A stretch of DNA of 64,000 nucleotides. Origin: JAFGUB01 sp050305515. Lineage in GTDB: Bacteria; Campylobacterota; Campylobacteria; Campylobacterales; Sulfurimonadaceae. The DNA is taken from the NCBI GenBank assembly GCA_050305515.1, contig JBNLFL010000034.1, positions 62,001 through 126,000 of the forward strand, in the 5' to 3' direction. Position 1 is the stretch's first letter. Every line of letters starts with the position of its first letter. A model generated the notes under the pieces. The model had not been told where the DNA came from and did no database searches. It worked only from the letters and a program-made list of their open reading frames with translations. The position numbers were made by a program, and so were the translations under genes. Positions 35,862 to 43,980 of this stretch are shown here, piece by piece.

Positions 35862-36045
35862 ATAAATTCACGCAATCATAGCGCAAGGCTCCCCTGATTT
35901 GGCATAATTCATTCAAAGACGTTCCATAGTAAAGGCTCCAATGCTTTCCGATCCCATCTGTCAGCTCTGCCGCAGCATGCCGGTTACCGTAGAAACACGA
36001 GCCGTTGCAACTTAGTCCGAATCAACCACAATAACCGTAAACGCT
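35862..36045. other. Intergenic region with a 24-codon Cys-containing frame
   Basis: Between two minus-strand genes. A plus-strand frame at 35941-36015 reads MLSDPICQLCRSMPVTVETR plus four residues; the CQLC pair recalls the start of HNH nucleases, so it might be a relic, but the evidence is thin. No terminator or promoter stands out. Confidence 0.2.
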
Positions 36046-36873
36046 TTAGAGCGGCTCATGCGCCATAGGATGGCAACGTTCGAGGGTCTCTTTCAGATTG
36101 TGACGCTGCAGATGGGTGTATATCTGTGTCGTGTTGAGCGACGCATGGCCCAACAGCTCCTGAACCACGCGCAGATCGGCGCCGCCGAGTATCAGGGCCG
36201 TAGCATAGGAGTGGCGCAGCACATGCGGGGAAACTCCCAGATATTTCTGCGTAATCTTGTAGGCGGAAATCCTGCTGAGTACACCGCCTTTATAGTTCAG
36301 CCAGATCGAGGGCTTTTCAAACGGTGCACCTTCCAGATAGCGCTGCATCGCTTCAAGTGCTTCAGGCGCAACAGGCACCATACGCTCTTTTTCGCCCTTG
36401 CCATGCCTTACATGTAACCACTGCTGCTCCATATCGCGCCACTGCATCTGCAGCAGCTCGCTGATACGCAGGCCTGATGCATACAGGAACAGAATCAGCG
36501 CATAATCGCGCAACCCGATCCACGTACTGCGGTCAATCTGATCCAGTGCCGTACGTATGGTCTGTATCTCCAGAAATTTCGGAAGTGTTTTGGGAATCTT
36601 AGAGAGGGTAAAACGGGTTGGAGTCTCCTGAAATTCACTGCGGTAGCAGAAATCATAAAAAGCATTGAGCGCGGAGAGTTTGCGGTTGATCGTACGGCGA
36701 TTTTCGAATGAAGCGAGCCGGGAGAGCACCTCATGCGATTCGAGTTCCAGAAGGGTTTTAGACGTATGTTGCTCAATATCGGAGAGGTCACTGCGGTAGG
36801 CATCTACCGTGCGCGGGCTGAGTGCGCGGGTGACGGTGATGTACTCCAGAAACGCTTCAAGTGCTCCGGACAT
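36046..36873 (-). CDS. Tyrosine recombinase (XerD-like)
   Basis: About 275 aa. N-terminal SAM-like DNA-binding domain (ITVTRALSPRTVDAYRSDL) and catalytic domain with the full set: Arg in SGLRISELL, Lys in HGKGEKER, HxxR in HVLRHSYA, His in LLGHASLN and the nucleophile Tyr in TTQIYTH. Shorter than XerH of Campylobacter/Helicobacter (~350 aa) and with no mobile element around it, so a chromosomal dimer-resolution or housekeeping role is likely. ATG at 36873 overlaps the stop of the upstream lipoprotein (TGATG). Confidence 0.88.
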   Translation of the reverse strand: MSGALEAFLEYITVTRALSPRTVDAYRSDLSDIEQHTSKTLLELESHEVLSRLASFENRRTINRKLSALNAFYDFCYRSEFQETPTRFTLSKIPKTLPKFLEIQTIRTALDQIDRSTWIGLRDYALILFLYASGLRISELLQMQWRDMEQQWLHVRHGKGEKERMVPVAPEALEAMQRYLEGAPFEKPSIWLNYKGGVLSRISAYKITQKYLGVSPHVLRHSYATALILGGADLRVVQELLGHASLNTTQIYTHLQRHNLKETLERCHPMAHEPL

Positions 36874-37874
36874 CACCGTTTCAGTTCAATGGTTGTGTCA
36901 TCCACGTAAAAAGCGTGTTCCGAAGCGAAGATGAAGCCGTCATCCATAGCAACGTCATAGACGCGGTAATTCTGCAGATCCTTGTCCATTTCGATCAGAT
37001 AGCCTTCACGTTCGAGCAGATAGAGTTTCTCGTCCACAAGCGCCATAGCCAGAAAATGGGCAAAAGGAAATTTCTGCTTCGCTTTGAGCTGCAGGGAGGG
37101 GGTCAATGCAATCACTTCGCCCTGCTTGGTGGAGAGCCAGATGCCTTCTTTGTTGAAGAGAACATCACGCAATTCGTAGCTGGCACGCATCTCCCGATCC
37201 GCCAGAGAAAGCAGACGATAGGTCGTTGCGGCGAAAAGCGTATTGTCCACGACATTGAAGTAGATGATATTGTTGAAGTGCTCTTCCGAACTCACAATCA
37301 TCGAACGAAGCAGTTTGTGCGTTTGAGAACTGACAATATCGATTTTTCCGTCCAGCGTCAGAAACAGTACCAGTTCATTAAGAAAATAGGGATTGGCAAT
37401 ACGCGAATCAACGGCACTTGGCGCACTGCCAGACTCTTTGTAGAGCAGCTCCTGCGTCGAGAGCGCATAGAGCGCTTTTTCGTTGCTTGAGAAGAGCACG
37501 GCCAGGATATCGCCCTGCACCGCCGCGGCGGCAACGGTTTTGCCAAGCTCCAGGCGCTGTTGTGTTCTCGAACCGTTTTCATCAATCAGAAGCAGCGTCC
37601 CGTCAATGCTACCGGCAACAATCCAGCCATCGCTGGAGCCGATAAAACGGTATCCCTGAGGCAACATCACCGGGCTTTCACCTTTTTTGGTCAGAATCTC
37701 GCCATTTTCCAGTACAGCGCCGTCATAGGCGTTATCGACAATGGATGCCGGCAGGGTACGACTCAGTGGCCAGTCACCTGCGACATCTTTGGGTTTGTAA
37801 TACTCTTTGGAGCTGCATCCTGAAAAGGCCAGCAGGGCGGCCAGAAACGCCAGCGTAATATAAAAGTGTCTCAC
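36873..37874 (-). CDS. Beta-propeller lipoprotein (BamB-like)
   Basis: 333 aa. Lipoprotein signal with lipobox AFSGCSS, so anchored in the outer membrane on the periplasmic side. The body is a run of short beta blades (GWIVAGSIDGTLLLID, GDILAVLFSSNEKALYALS, DGKIDIVSSQTHKLL, GIWLSTKQGEVIALT), consistent with a PQQ-type propeller like BamB. Directly upstream is a YfgM-like gene; yfgM-bamB is also the E. coli order, which supports a role in outer-membrane protein assembly. Without a profile search the BamB assignment is inference. Confidence 0.65.
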   Translation of the reverse strand: MRHFYITLAFLAALLAFSGCSSKEYYKPKDVAGDWPLSRTLPASIVDNAYDGAVLENGEILTKKGESPVMLPQGYRFIGSSDGWIVAGSIDGTLLLIDENGSRTQQRLELGKTVAAAAVQGDILAVLFSSNEKALYALSTQELLYKESGSAPSAVDSRIANPYFLNELVLFLTLDGKIDIVSSQTHKLLRSMIVSSEEHFNNIIYFNVVDNTLFAATTYRLLSLADREMRASYELRDVLFNKEGIWLSTKQGEVIALTPSLQLKAKQKFPFAHFLAMALVDEKLYLLEREGYLIEMDKDLQNYRVYDVAMDDGFIFASEHAFYVDDTTIELKR

Positions 37875-37876
37875 CC

Positions 37877-38455
37877 TTACTTGACTCCGTAATGCATCAG
37901 CGGCTGAGCATAGCGGTAAAGCGGTGAATCGCTGCTGATACCCTGAAGCTTCTGATGCGCTTCGTCAACACGGTTGTCACGCAGCAGCAATACGGCAAGT
38001 TCAAGCAGCGCAAGCTCTTTGTACACAGCTTTGGGACGCTCCGAATACGCTTCAAGCGCTGCAACGTCTTCACCCATAACCGCTTTTTGATACGCAGCAA
38101 CGTCACTGACGGCAATGATTCCTTCCGCACTGAGCGAAGCGAGCAAATCGCCATTTTGTGTTTTCAATGCTTCCGAAAGCTGCCATGCGGCATACAGCTC
38201 CGGACTGAGTTTGCTAAGCGTCGCCGCGGCTTTTGCATCACCGCTGTTATTGCGCAGTACCTGCAGCGCGGCATTCGCAGCTTCGATATCACCCTGCACT
38301 TTCGCCTGATAGACAGCATTCCCACCTACTGCGAGAACCACTGCTACAACTGCGGCAATCAGCAGTTTTTTGTAACGTTTGACAAAACGTTCGGCCTTGA
38401 CGGCATTTTCAAAGAATTTCTCTTCAGAGCTGAGCTCCTCTTTGACCATAGACAT
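37877..38455 (-). CDS. YfgM-like TPR membrane protein
   Basis: About 192 aa from the ATG at 38455 (AAGAGA upstream); a longer frame opens at 38512. An N-terminal cytoplasmic stretch, one membrane segment (KKLLIAAVVAVVLAVGG) and a periplasmic TPR-like tail (AWQLSEALKTQNGDLL, ELALLELAVLLLRDNRVDEA). This is the YfgM architecture, a SecYEG-associated protein that passes exported proteins to periplasmic chaperones in E. coli. The next gene encodes a BamB-like lipoprotein, 2 nt away. Confidence 0.7.
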   Translation of the reverse strand: MSMVKEELSSEEKFFENAVKAERFVKRYKKLLIAAVVAVVLAVGGNAVYQAKVQGDIEAANAALQVLRNNSGDAKAAATLSKLSPELYAAWQLSEALKTQNGDLLASLSAEGIIAVSDVAAYQKAVMGEDVAALEAYSERPKAVYKELALLELAVLLLRDNRVDEAHQKLQGISSDSPLYRYAQPLMHYGVK

Positions 38456-38591
38456 GTTCTCTTTTAAACTCAAAGCATGCTCCCGTGAAAAAAGTGCATA
38501 ATAGTAGCGCAAGCAACGTTAATTGGGCCTAATAGCTGATCCCAATCCGATGACATCCATGCAAGAATACGAAACTAAATCGTTTTTTTGT

Positions 38592-38597
38592 TACAAT
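38592..38597 (+). promoter_or_regulatory. Probable -10 element for gatC
   Basis: TACAAT preceded by a T run (TCGTTTTTTTG), the Campylobacterota-type sigma-70 layout in which a T-rich stretch replaces the -35. It lies 29 nt before the gatC ATG, which has AAGG upstream. Confidence 0.4.
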
Positions 38598-38625
38598 CAA
38601 ACAATTTTTTGACCAAGGTAATTCC

Positions 38626-38916
38626 ATGCAAGTTGACGACACCCTGCTAAGCAAACTTGAAAAGCTCTCCTATCTCCAGGTATCCGATGACAAGCGCGCC
38701 GAAATCATCGCCCAGATGGACGAAATGATCGCTTTTGTTGACAATCTGAGCGAACTCGATACCGGCGAAGTGGACGGTACGTTCGCCATGACCGATGCCA
38801 GCACGCGGCTGCGCAGTGACGTGCCCCAATGCGATACCGCGATCAATGATGACATTCTCGCCCATGCCCCACGCAGCGAAGAACACTTTTTCATCGTTCC
38901 GAAAATCATCGAATAG
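38626..38916 (+). CDS. gatC: Aspartyl/glutamyl-tRNA amidotransferase subunit C
   Basis: 96 aa, the standard GatC size. LLSKLEKLSYLQVSDDK, QMDEMIAFVDNLSELDT and the C-terminal LRSDVP...FFIVPKIIE match the family. GatC clamps GatA to GatB in the GatCAB amidotransferase that converts Glu-tRNA-Gln and Asp-tRNA-Asn; Campylobacterota depend on it because they lack or vary the direct synthetases. gatA and gatB are not in this window. First gene of the rightward run to pilT. Confidence 0.93.
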   Translation: MQVDDTLLSKLEKLSYLQVSDDKRAEIIAQMDEMIAFVDNLSELDTGEVDGTFAMTDASTRLRSDVPQCDTAINDDILAHAPRSEEHFFIVPKIIE

Positions 38917-38917
38917 C

Positions 38918-39259
38918 ATGATACATATCTACGGCATCAAAAACTGTGACAGTGTCAAAAAGGCGCTCGCCTTTTTTAAAGCACACGACATTGCCTACAG
39001 CCTGATTGATTTTAAAACCGATCCTGTTGGCTGCGATATCATCGAAACGTGGCTTGCCGAAGTACCCATGGCAACGCTTTTCAATACGCGTGGCACGACC
39101 TACCGTACCCTGAAACTTTCCGAACGTGCCCTCGATGAGAGTGACAAAAAAAACCTCCTGTGCGAGCATAACCTGCTGATCAAACGCCCGGTTGTCGTCC
39201 ATGACAACGGTATTCTGGTCGGTTTTAATAGTAACCAATATGAAGGAGTCTTTCTATGA
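38918..39259 (+). CDS. ArsC/Spx-family (YffB-like) thioredoxin-fold protein
   Basis: 113 aa from the ATG at 38918, one base after the gatC stop. IYGIKNCDSVKKALAFF carries the single N-terminal cysteine of the YffB/Spx branch; FNTRGTTYRTL and IKRPVVV are the matching later motifs. The family covers glutathione-dependent arsenate-reductase-like proteins; the physiological substrate of YffB is unknown. The stop overlaps the pilT start (ATGA), and AAGGAG for pilT lies in its last codons. Confidence 0.85.
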   Translation: MIHIYGIKNCDSVKKALAFFKAHDIAYSLIDFKTDPVGCDIIETWLAEVPMATLFNTRGTTYRTLKLSERALDESDKKNLLCEHNLLIKRPVVVHDNGILVGFNSNQYEGVFL

Positions 39260-40326
39260 GTCAAGGACTGGATATTCAAAAACTGCTTAAAAGCGTTGTC
39301 GCCTACAAGGCATCAGACCTGCACCTGGTCACCCGTTCCGAACCCCAGATCCGGATCGACGGCAAACTGGTTCCGCTGAATCTTCCCGTTCTTAACGGCG
39401 AAGATGTCGAGCAGATGGCCTATACGCTCCTGACGGAGAAACAGAAGAAAGCATTCGAAGAGGACTGGGAGCTTGACTTCTCGATCGTCATTCCCGATGT
39501 CGGCCGATTTCGTGCCAACTACTACCGCACCATGGGCGACATCGCCTGTGCTTTTCGTATTATTCCCATCGATATTCCTTCGCTGGATCAATTGGGTTCC
39601 AAAGCGATCTTCAAAGAGATTATCAAACGGGAAAAAGGTCTTATTCTGGTGACCGGTCCAACCGGTAGCGGTAAATCGACCACACTTGCAGCGATGCTCA
39701 ACGAAATCAATATGACAGAATCCAAACACATCATCACTGTTGAAGATCCGGTGGAGTTTGTACATCAGAACAAAAAGTGTCTCTTCTCGCACCGCAACAT
39801 CGGTACTGATACCGGCAGCTTCGCCTCGGCACTCAAATTTGCCATGCGTGAAGACCCCGACGTTATCCTCATCGGGGAGATGCGCGACCGCGAAACGATT
39901 TCAGCTGCAATGACCGCCGCAGAAACTGGTCACCTCGTTTTCGGAACCCTGCATACGAACTCGGCACCGCAGACGATCAACCGTATCATTGACGTCTTCG
40001 CCGGCGAAGAGCAGCCCCAGGTGCGTGCCCAGCTTTCAACATCGTTAGTAGCGGTCATTTCACAGGCCCTGCTGCCAAAAATCGGCGGAGGGCGTGTTGC
40101 TGCGCAGGAAATTTTCATTACCAACCCGGCTATTGCGAACCTGATTCGCGAAGACAAAGTGCATCAGCTCTACTCCCAGATGCAGCTCAATCAGGCAGGA
40201 ACCGGTATGATAACCCAGACACAGGAACTGGTCGAATATCTGCGTAAAAAAATGATTACCAAAGAGAGTGCGATCCAGTTCTCGAACCGACCGGATGAGC
40301 TGATGCGGATGATTCAGTCGATCTGA
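39256..40326 (+). CDS. pilT: Type IV pilus retraction ATPase PilT
   Basis: 356 aa. DLHLVTRSEPQIRIDG N-domain, Walker A GPTGSGKSTT, Asp box DPDVILIGEMRD, Walker B and His box TGHLVFGTLHTNSAPQTINR are all present; the AIRNLIRE-type motif near the C-terminus reads IANLIREDK. PilT depolymerises type IV pili for twitching and DNA uptake. No other pil gene is in the window. Convergent with the DAHP synthase gene. Confidence 0.93.
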   Translation: MSQGLDIQKLLKSVVAYKASDLHLVTRSEPQIRIDGKLVPLNLPVLNGEDVEQMAYTLLTEKQKKAFEEDWELDFSIVIPDVGRFRANYYRTMGDIACAFRIIPIDIPSLDQLGSKAIFKEIIKREKGLILVTGPTGSGKSTTLAAMLNEINMTESKHIITVEDPVEFVHQNKKCLFSHRNIGTDTGSFASALKFAMREDPDVILIGEMRDRETISAAMTAAETGHLVFGTLHTNSAPQTINRIIDVFAGEEQPQVRAQLSTSLVAVISQALLPKIGGGRVAAQEIFITNPAIANLIREDKVHQLYSQMQLNQAGTGMITQTQELVEYLRKKMITKESAIQFSNRPDELMRMIQSI

Positions 40327-40370
40327 TCGCCGCCATCCGTTTTCAGAAGAAAAAGGGGTTTTGAGAAATG

Positions 40371-40399
40371 TTACATGTAAAGACCTGCTTTACATGTAG
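40371..40399. terminator. Hairpin made of two inverted TTACATGTAA copies
   Basis: TTACATGTAAAG (40371-40382) and CTTTACATGTAG (40388-40399) pair over 11 of 12 positions around the 5-nt loop ACCTG. It lies between the convergent pilT and DAHP synthase genes (stops at 40326 and 40403). The arrangement resembles the uptake-signal inverted pairs that serve as terminators in Neisseria and Haemophilus. No T run follows. Confidence 0.6.
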
Positions 40400-40402
40400 T
40401 GT

Positions 40403-41752
40403 TTAGTTGCGGGATTCTTTCAGCGTATCGGCGATCATGAATGCCAGTTCCAGAGACTGATCGGCATTAAGACGCGGATCACAGTGGGTGTGATAACGGC
40501 TTGAGAGGTCCTCTTCCGTAACAACGAATGTGCCGCCAGTACACTCGGTGACATTGGTTCCCGTCATTTCAAGGTGGACGCCGCCGGCAACCGTACCTTC
40601 CGTTTTGTGAACCTGGAAAAACTCTTTCATCTCTGTCAAGATGGCATCAACCGGACGCGATTTGAATCCGTTAGCCGTTTTATAGACGTTGCCGTGCATC
40701 GGGTCACAGCTCCACACCACATTGTGTCCAGCCTCTTTGACGGCACGGACCAGACGTGGCATCCCTTCAAGTACTTTGTTGGCACCCATGCGAACAATAA
40801 GGTTCAGACGTCCGGCCTCGTTTTGAGGATTCAGCGCTTCACAAAGACGCAGCAGATCATCAGGTTCCATACTTGGTCCGCATTTGACACCGATCGGGTT
40901 GTTAATACCGCGCATGAACTCGATATGCGCCCCATCAAGTTCACGGGTTCGGTCCCCGATCCAGAGCATGTGTGCCGAAACATCATACCAGTCACCGGTC
41001 AGGGAATCCTGACGTGTAAACGCCTGTTCATAGTTGAGTAGCAGCGCTTCATGTGATGTATAGAAATCGGTTTCACGCAGGGTGCGATAGGTGCGTGATG
41101 TCACACCGCACGCTTCCATGAAACGCAGTGAGTCTTCAATGCGGCGTGCAAGCTCTTCATATTTTTCACTTACCTCATTCTGCATCGCAAACCCAAGGTT
41201 CCATTTGTGAACCTGATGCAGATCGGCCAGACCGCCCGAAGCAAAAGCACGAAGAAGGTTCAGCGTCGCGGCAGACTGATTGTAGGCCTTGACCATACGC
41301 TCCGGATCGGGGATACGTGCTTCAGGCGTAAAATCGACGCTGTTAATGATATCACCGCGATAGCTTGGCAGCGTGACGCCGTCAATGGTTTCGTTATCGG
41401 CAGAACGCGGCTTGGCGAACTGTCCTCCGACACGTCCGATTTTAACAACAGGAACACCCCCGGCGTAAGTCAGAACGACTGCCATCTGAAGAAGTACTTT
41501 AAACGTATCGCGGATATTGCTGGCATGAAACTCGGAAAAGCTCTCGGCACAATCGCCGCCCTGAAGTAAAAAAGCATTACCGGCCGCAACGTCGGCCAGC
41601 TGTTTTTTAAGGTTTCGGGCTTCGCCTGCAAATACCAGAGGCGGGTTGTTGCGCAGCTCTGCCTCGACCCGTTTGAGATGTTCCTGGTCTTCATAATGCG
41701 GCTGCTGCTTAATTGGAAAATTTCTCCAGCTGTCGGGAGTCCAAATACTCAT
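40403..41752 (-). CDS. aroG: Class II 3-deoxy-7-phosphoheptulonate (DAHP) synthase
   Basis: 449 aa plant-like class II enzyme: WTPDSWRNFPIKQQP start, FLLQGGDCAESF (metal cysteine), RVGGQFAKPRS, GIKCGPSM-type motif VGVKCGPSMEPDDL reading as IGVKCGPSM here, and WSCDPMHGN. It condenses PEP with erythrose 4-phosphate at the start of the shikimate pathway. This class is the one used in Campylobacter and Helicobacter. Monocistronic, with hairpin downstream; aroE lies 8 kb away. Confidence 0.93.
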   Translation of the reverse strand: MSIWTPDSWRNFPIKQQPHYEDQEHLKRVEAELRNNPPLVFAGEARNLKKQLADVAAGNAFLLQGGDCAESFSEFHASNIRDTFKVLLQMAVVLTYAGGVPVVKIGRVGGQFAKPRSADNETIDGVTLPSYRGDIINSVDFTPEARIPDPERMVKAYNQSAATLNLLRAFASGGLADLHQVHKWNLGFAMQNEVSEKYEELARRIEDSLRFMEACGVTSRTYRTLRETDFYTSHEALLLNYEQAFTRQDSLTGDWYDVSAHMLWIGDRTRELDGAHIEFMRGINNPIGVKCGPSMEPDDLLRLCEALNPQNEAGRLNLIVRMGANKVLEGMPRLVRAVKEAGHNVVWSCDPMHGNVYKTANGFKSRPVDAILTEMKEFFQVHKTEGTVAGGVHLEMTGTNVTECTGGTFVVTEEDLSSRYHTHCDPRLNADQSLELAFMIADTLKESRN

Positions 41753-41883
41753 TTTCAGAACCTTTCTATTTTTTAAGAGTCAGGATTTTATCACAACAAC
41801 CTAAATATGGACTGATTAACCACTATTTTGAAAGAGATAACGACTCTCAATACCGGGATTTAATCAGAATTTTTGCCTGTCGG

Positions 41884-41892
41884 TGCTATAAT
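41884..41892 (+). promoter_or_regulatory. Extended -10 promoter for the diguanylate cyclase
   Basis: TGCTATAAT (extended -10, TGnTATAAT) ends 37 nt before the ATG at 41930. No good -35 is present at the usual distance, as is common in this phylum. Confidence 0.6.
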
Positions 41893-41929
41893 ATGACCTC
41901 AAAGCCCACAAGAGTTCCAGGCAGGTCCC

Positions 41930-42856
41930 ATGAACAAAAGCGATGCGAAAGCCATTGTTACTGAAGTCTATAATGAGATCATCTCTCACCTCGGGAATCA
42001 GAAAAGCGATCATGTCGTGGAGAGTCAGATCATCGATTTTCTACATGACATTGCACAAAAGCTCTTCCTGAGCTCTTTCCATCTTCCGCTGGACCTGCAT
42101 TCACCACAACTGACTTTCGATGCCGAATATCAGGCAATCGCCAAACAGGGACTCGAATCGTATCAGAACACCAATGACGTCATGCACAGCATCAATGAAC
42201 GCCAAAGAGAAATTCTCGATCAGAACGCTGAAGAGCGGCTGATCGACTCTACAACCATTGCAGAACGTTTTCAGGCGGTTCAGGAACACATGCAGCAGGA
42301 GATCACCCGGGCCAATAAAACAATCACGGAATTGATGACGCAGATCAAAGACTTGGAAGTCAAATCTTCCATCGATCCGCTTACCCGTGTTCTCAACCGC
42401 CGTTCCCTTGAAGAGTATATTACGCAAAGCTGTGATCGCGACGGTTTTGCCAAACAGTTTCATCTTTTGATGATCGACATTGACGATTTCAAACATGTCA
42501 ACGATACCTACGGTCACCTTGCAGGCGACAAAGTGCTTATTTTTCTGGCCAATATTTTCAAGAAAACCATGCGTGAAGGCGATAAAGTCTTCCGCTACGG
42601 CGGTGAAGAATTCGTCATTATCCTCAACCGGACGGATAAAACTGGTTCCATTCAGGTTGCCGAGCGCATCATTGAAATCGTGCGTAACAACAAATTGCTC
42701 TTCAAAGATCGGCAGATGTCCATCACGCTGAGTATCGGTATCGCGCACTGCCGCCCCAACGATACACTCGAATCCATTCTTTCACGCGCCGACAAAGCAC
42801 TGTATCAAGCTAAGGAACAGGGCAAAAACCAACTTCAAGTCTGTGACAAAGGATAA
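41930..42856 (+). CDS. Diguanylate cyclase (GGDEF domain)
   Basis: 308 aa. N-terminal ~130 residues are helical without a recognised sensor; residues ~145-305 form a GGDEF domain with signature GGEEF (FRYGGEEFVIIL) and an upstream RxxD inhibitory site (REGD, five residues before), so feedback-controlled c-di-GMP synthesis is expected. Soluble. Its product may be read or destroyed by the PilZ-like and HD-GYP proteins encoded at 17-26 kb. It lies 6 nt before cvpA; its own promoter is visible. Confidence 0.9.
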   Translation: MNKSDAKAIVTEVYNEIISHLGNQKSDHVVESQIIDFLHDIAQKLFLSSFHLPLDLHSPQLTFDAEYQAIAKQGLESYQNTNDVMHSINERQREILDQNAEERLIDSTTIAERFQAVQEHMQQEITRANKTITELMTQIKDLEVKSSIDPLTRVLNRRSLEEYITQSCDRDGFAKQFHLLMIDIDDFKHVNDTYGHLAGDKVLIFLANIFKKTMREGDKVFRYGGEEFVIILNRTDKTGSIQVAERIIEIVRNNKLLFKDRQMSITLSIGIAHCRPNDTLESILSRADKALYQAKEQGKNQLQVCDKG

Positions 42857-42862
42857 AATTTT

Positions 42863-43486
42863 ATGCATCTACACTATTTCGATATTATCGTTGGCGTCAT
42901 TGTACTGCTTCTGGGTCTTAAGGGTATTATTAACGGTTTTTTCAAAGAGCTCTTCGGCCTTATCGGCATCATCGGCGGTATTTTCATCGCGTCACGTTTC
43001 GGCAGTGCACTGGGAGCATCAATTAATGATCTTATTTTCCATTTTGACAACCAGCCTGCCATCAGCTTTACAGGATTTTTAATCACACTCGCCCTCTTTT
43101 GGGTTTCCATGATTCTTCTGGGAGCGTTGTTCAAAAAAATCAGCAAAGAGAGCGGTCTGGGTCCGGTTGACAAACTTTTCGGTTTTATTGTCGGGAGCGG
43201 AAAATTTTTTCTCATTGCTGCCGTCATCATCTTTGCAATGAACAATGTCAAGGCTATTCATAACAACCTCGCGCCGGTTATGGAAGAGAGTATTCTCTTT
43301 CCCGTTCTCGTTGAAGTAGGTGATGTCATCATGCATATCGACCCGACAGAACTCAGCTCCGATATCAACGCAACCGTTACGGAAAGCACAAAAAAAGCAG
43401 CCGATGCCGCAACGAAAGCGGTTAGCGATCAGGCCAAAGCCATGGTGGACGAGGTCAAAGCGAAGCTGCCGGAACAGCAGGAGTAG
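42863..43486 (+). CDS. cvpA: CvpA family membrane protein
   Basis: 207 aa, four membrane segments in residues 5-145 (DIIVGVIVLLLGLKGIINGF start, LIGIIGGIFIASRFG) and a charged Ala-rich tail (KAADAATKAVSDQAKAMV). CvpA is needed for colicin V production and more widely for envelope stress tolerance; molecular function is unclear. Lies before fur and lysS, exactly as Cj0399 does in C. jejuni. Confidence 0.88.
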   Translation: MHLHYFDIIVGVIVLLLGLKGIINGFFKELFGLIGIIGGIFIASRFGSALGASINDLIFHFDNQPAISFTGFLITLALFWVSMILLGALFKKISKESGLGPVDKLFGFIVGSGKFFLIAAVIIFAMNNVKAIHNNLAPVMEESILFPVLVEVGDVIMHIDPTELSSDINATVTESTKKAADAATKAVSDQAKAMVDEVKAKLPEQQE

Positions 43487-43491
43487 CAGAA

Positions 43492-43980
43492 ATGACACGT
43501 ACTGAAACCGAAACCGATTTTTCACAGCGTACCGTCGAATATGAAACACTTTTGAGCCGTTTTAAAGAGCTTCTCAAGAAAAACGGCTATAAATACACCA
43601 TTCAAAGAGAGGTGATTCTCGAAACACTTTACACCAGTGACGAGCACCTGACTCCGGAGTCGCTTCACCAGCTGATAAAAGAGAAGTACCCGGAGCTCAA
43701 GACAGGTATCGCAACGGTCTATCGAACCCTCTCTTTGCTCGAAGAATCGGAGATGGTAACATCGCTCTCTTTTGGTGCCCAGGGGAAAAAATATGAACTT
43801 GGCGCCAAAGAGCACCACGACCATATGATCTGTACCCAGTGCGGTACGATCACGGAGTTCGTTGATAAAGCCATCGAAGAACGCCAACACAAAATTGCCG
43901 AAGAACTCGGCTTCTTGATGCAAGACCACTCGATGCAAATCTACGGTATTTGCAAAGCGTGCCAGAATAAAGGACACTGA
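43492..43980 (+). CDS. fur: Ferric uptake regulator
   Basis: 162 aa. Winged helix with YTIQREVILETLY and ATVYRTLSLLEE (recognition helix), metal sites HHDHMIC and CTQCGTITEF, and a second CxxC at ICKACQ near the C-terminus binding structural zinc. Fe(II)-Fur represses iron uptake and storage genes. The extended N-terminus (about 20 residues before the first helix) is typical of Campylobacter/Helicobacter Fur. lysS starts immediately after its stop. Confidence 0.93.
   Translation: MTRTETETDFSQRTVEYETLLSRFKELLKKNGYKYTIQREVILETLYTSDEHLTPESLHQLIKEKYPELKTGIATVYRTLSLLEESEMVTSLSFGAQGKKYELGAKEHHDHMICTQCGTITEFVDKAIEERQHKIAEELGFLMQDHSMQIYGICKACQNKGH

Noticed and set aside
36046..36873. Xer recombinase as an integrase of a mobile element
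   Set aside because: Host-like composition, coupled to housekeeping genes and no flanking repeats or cargo.
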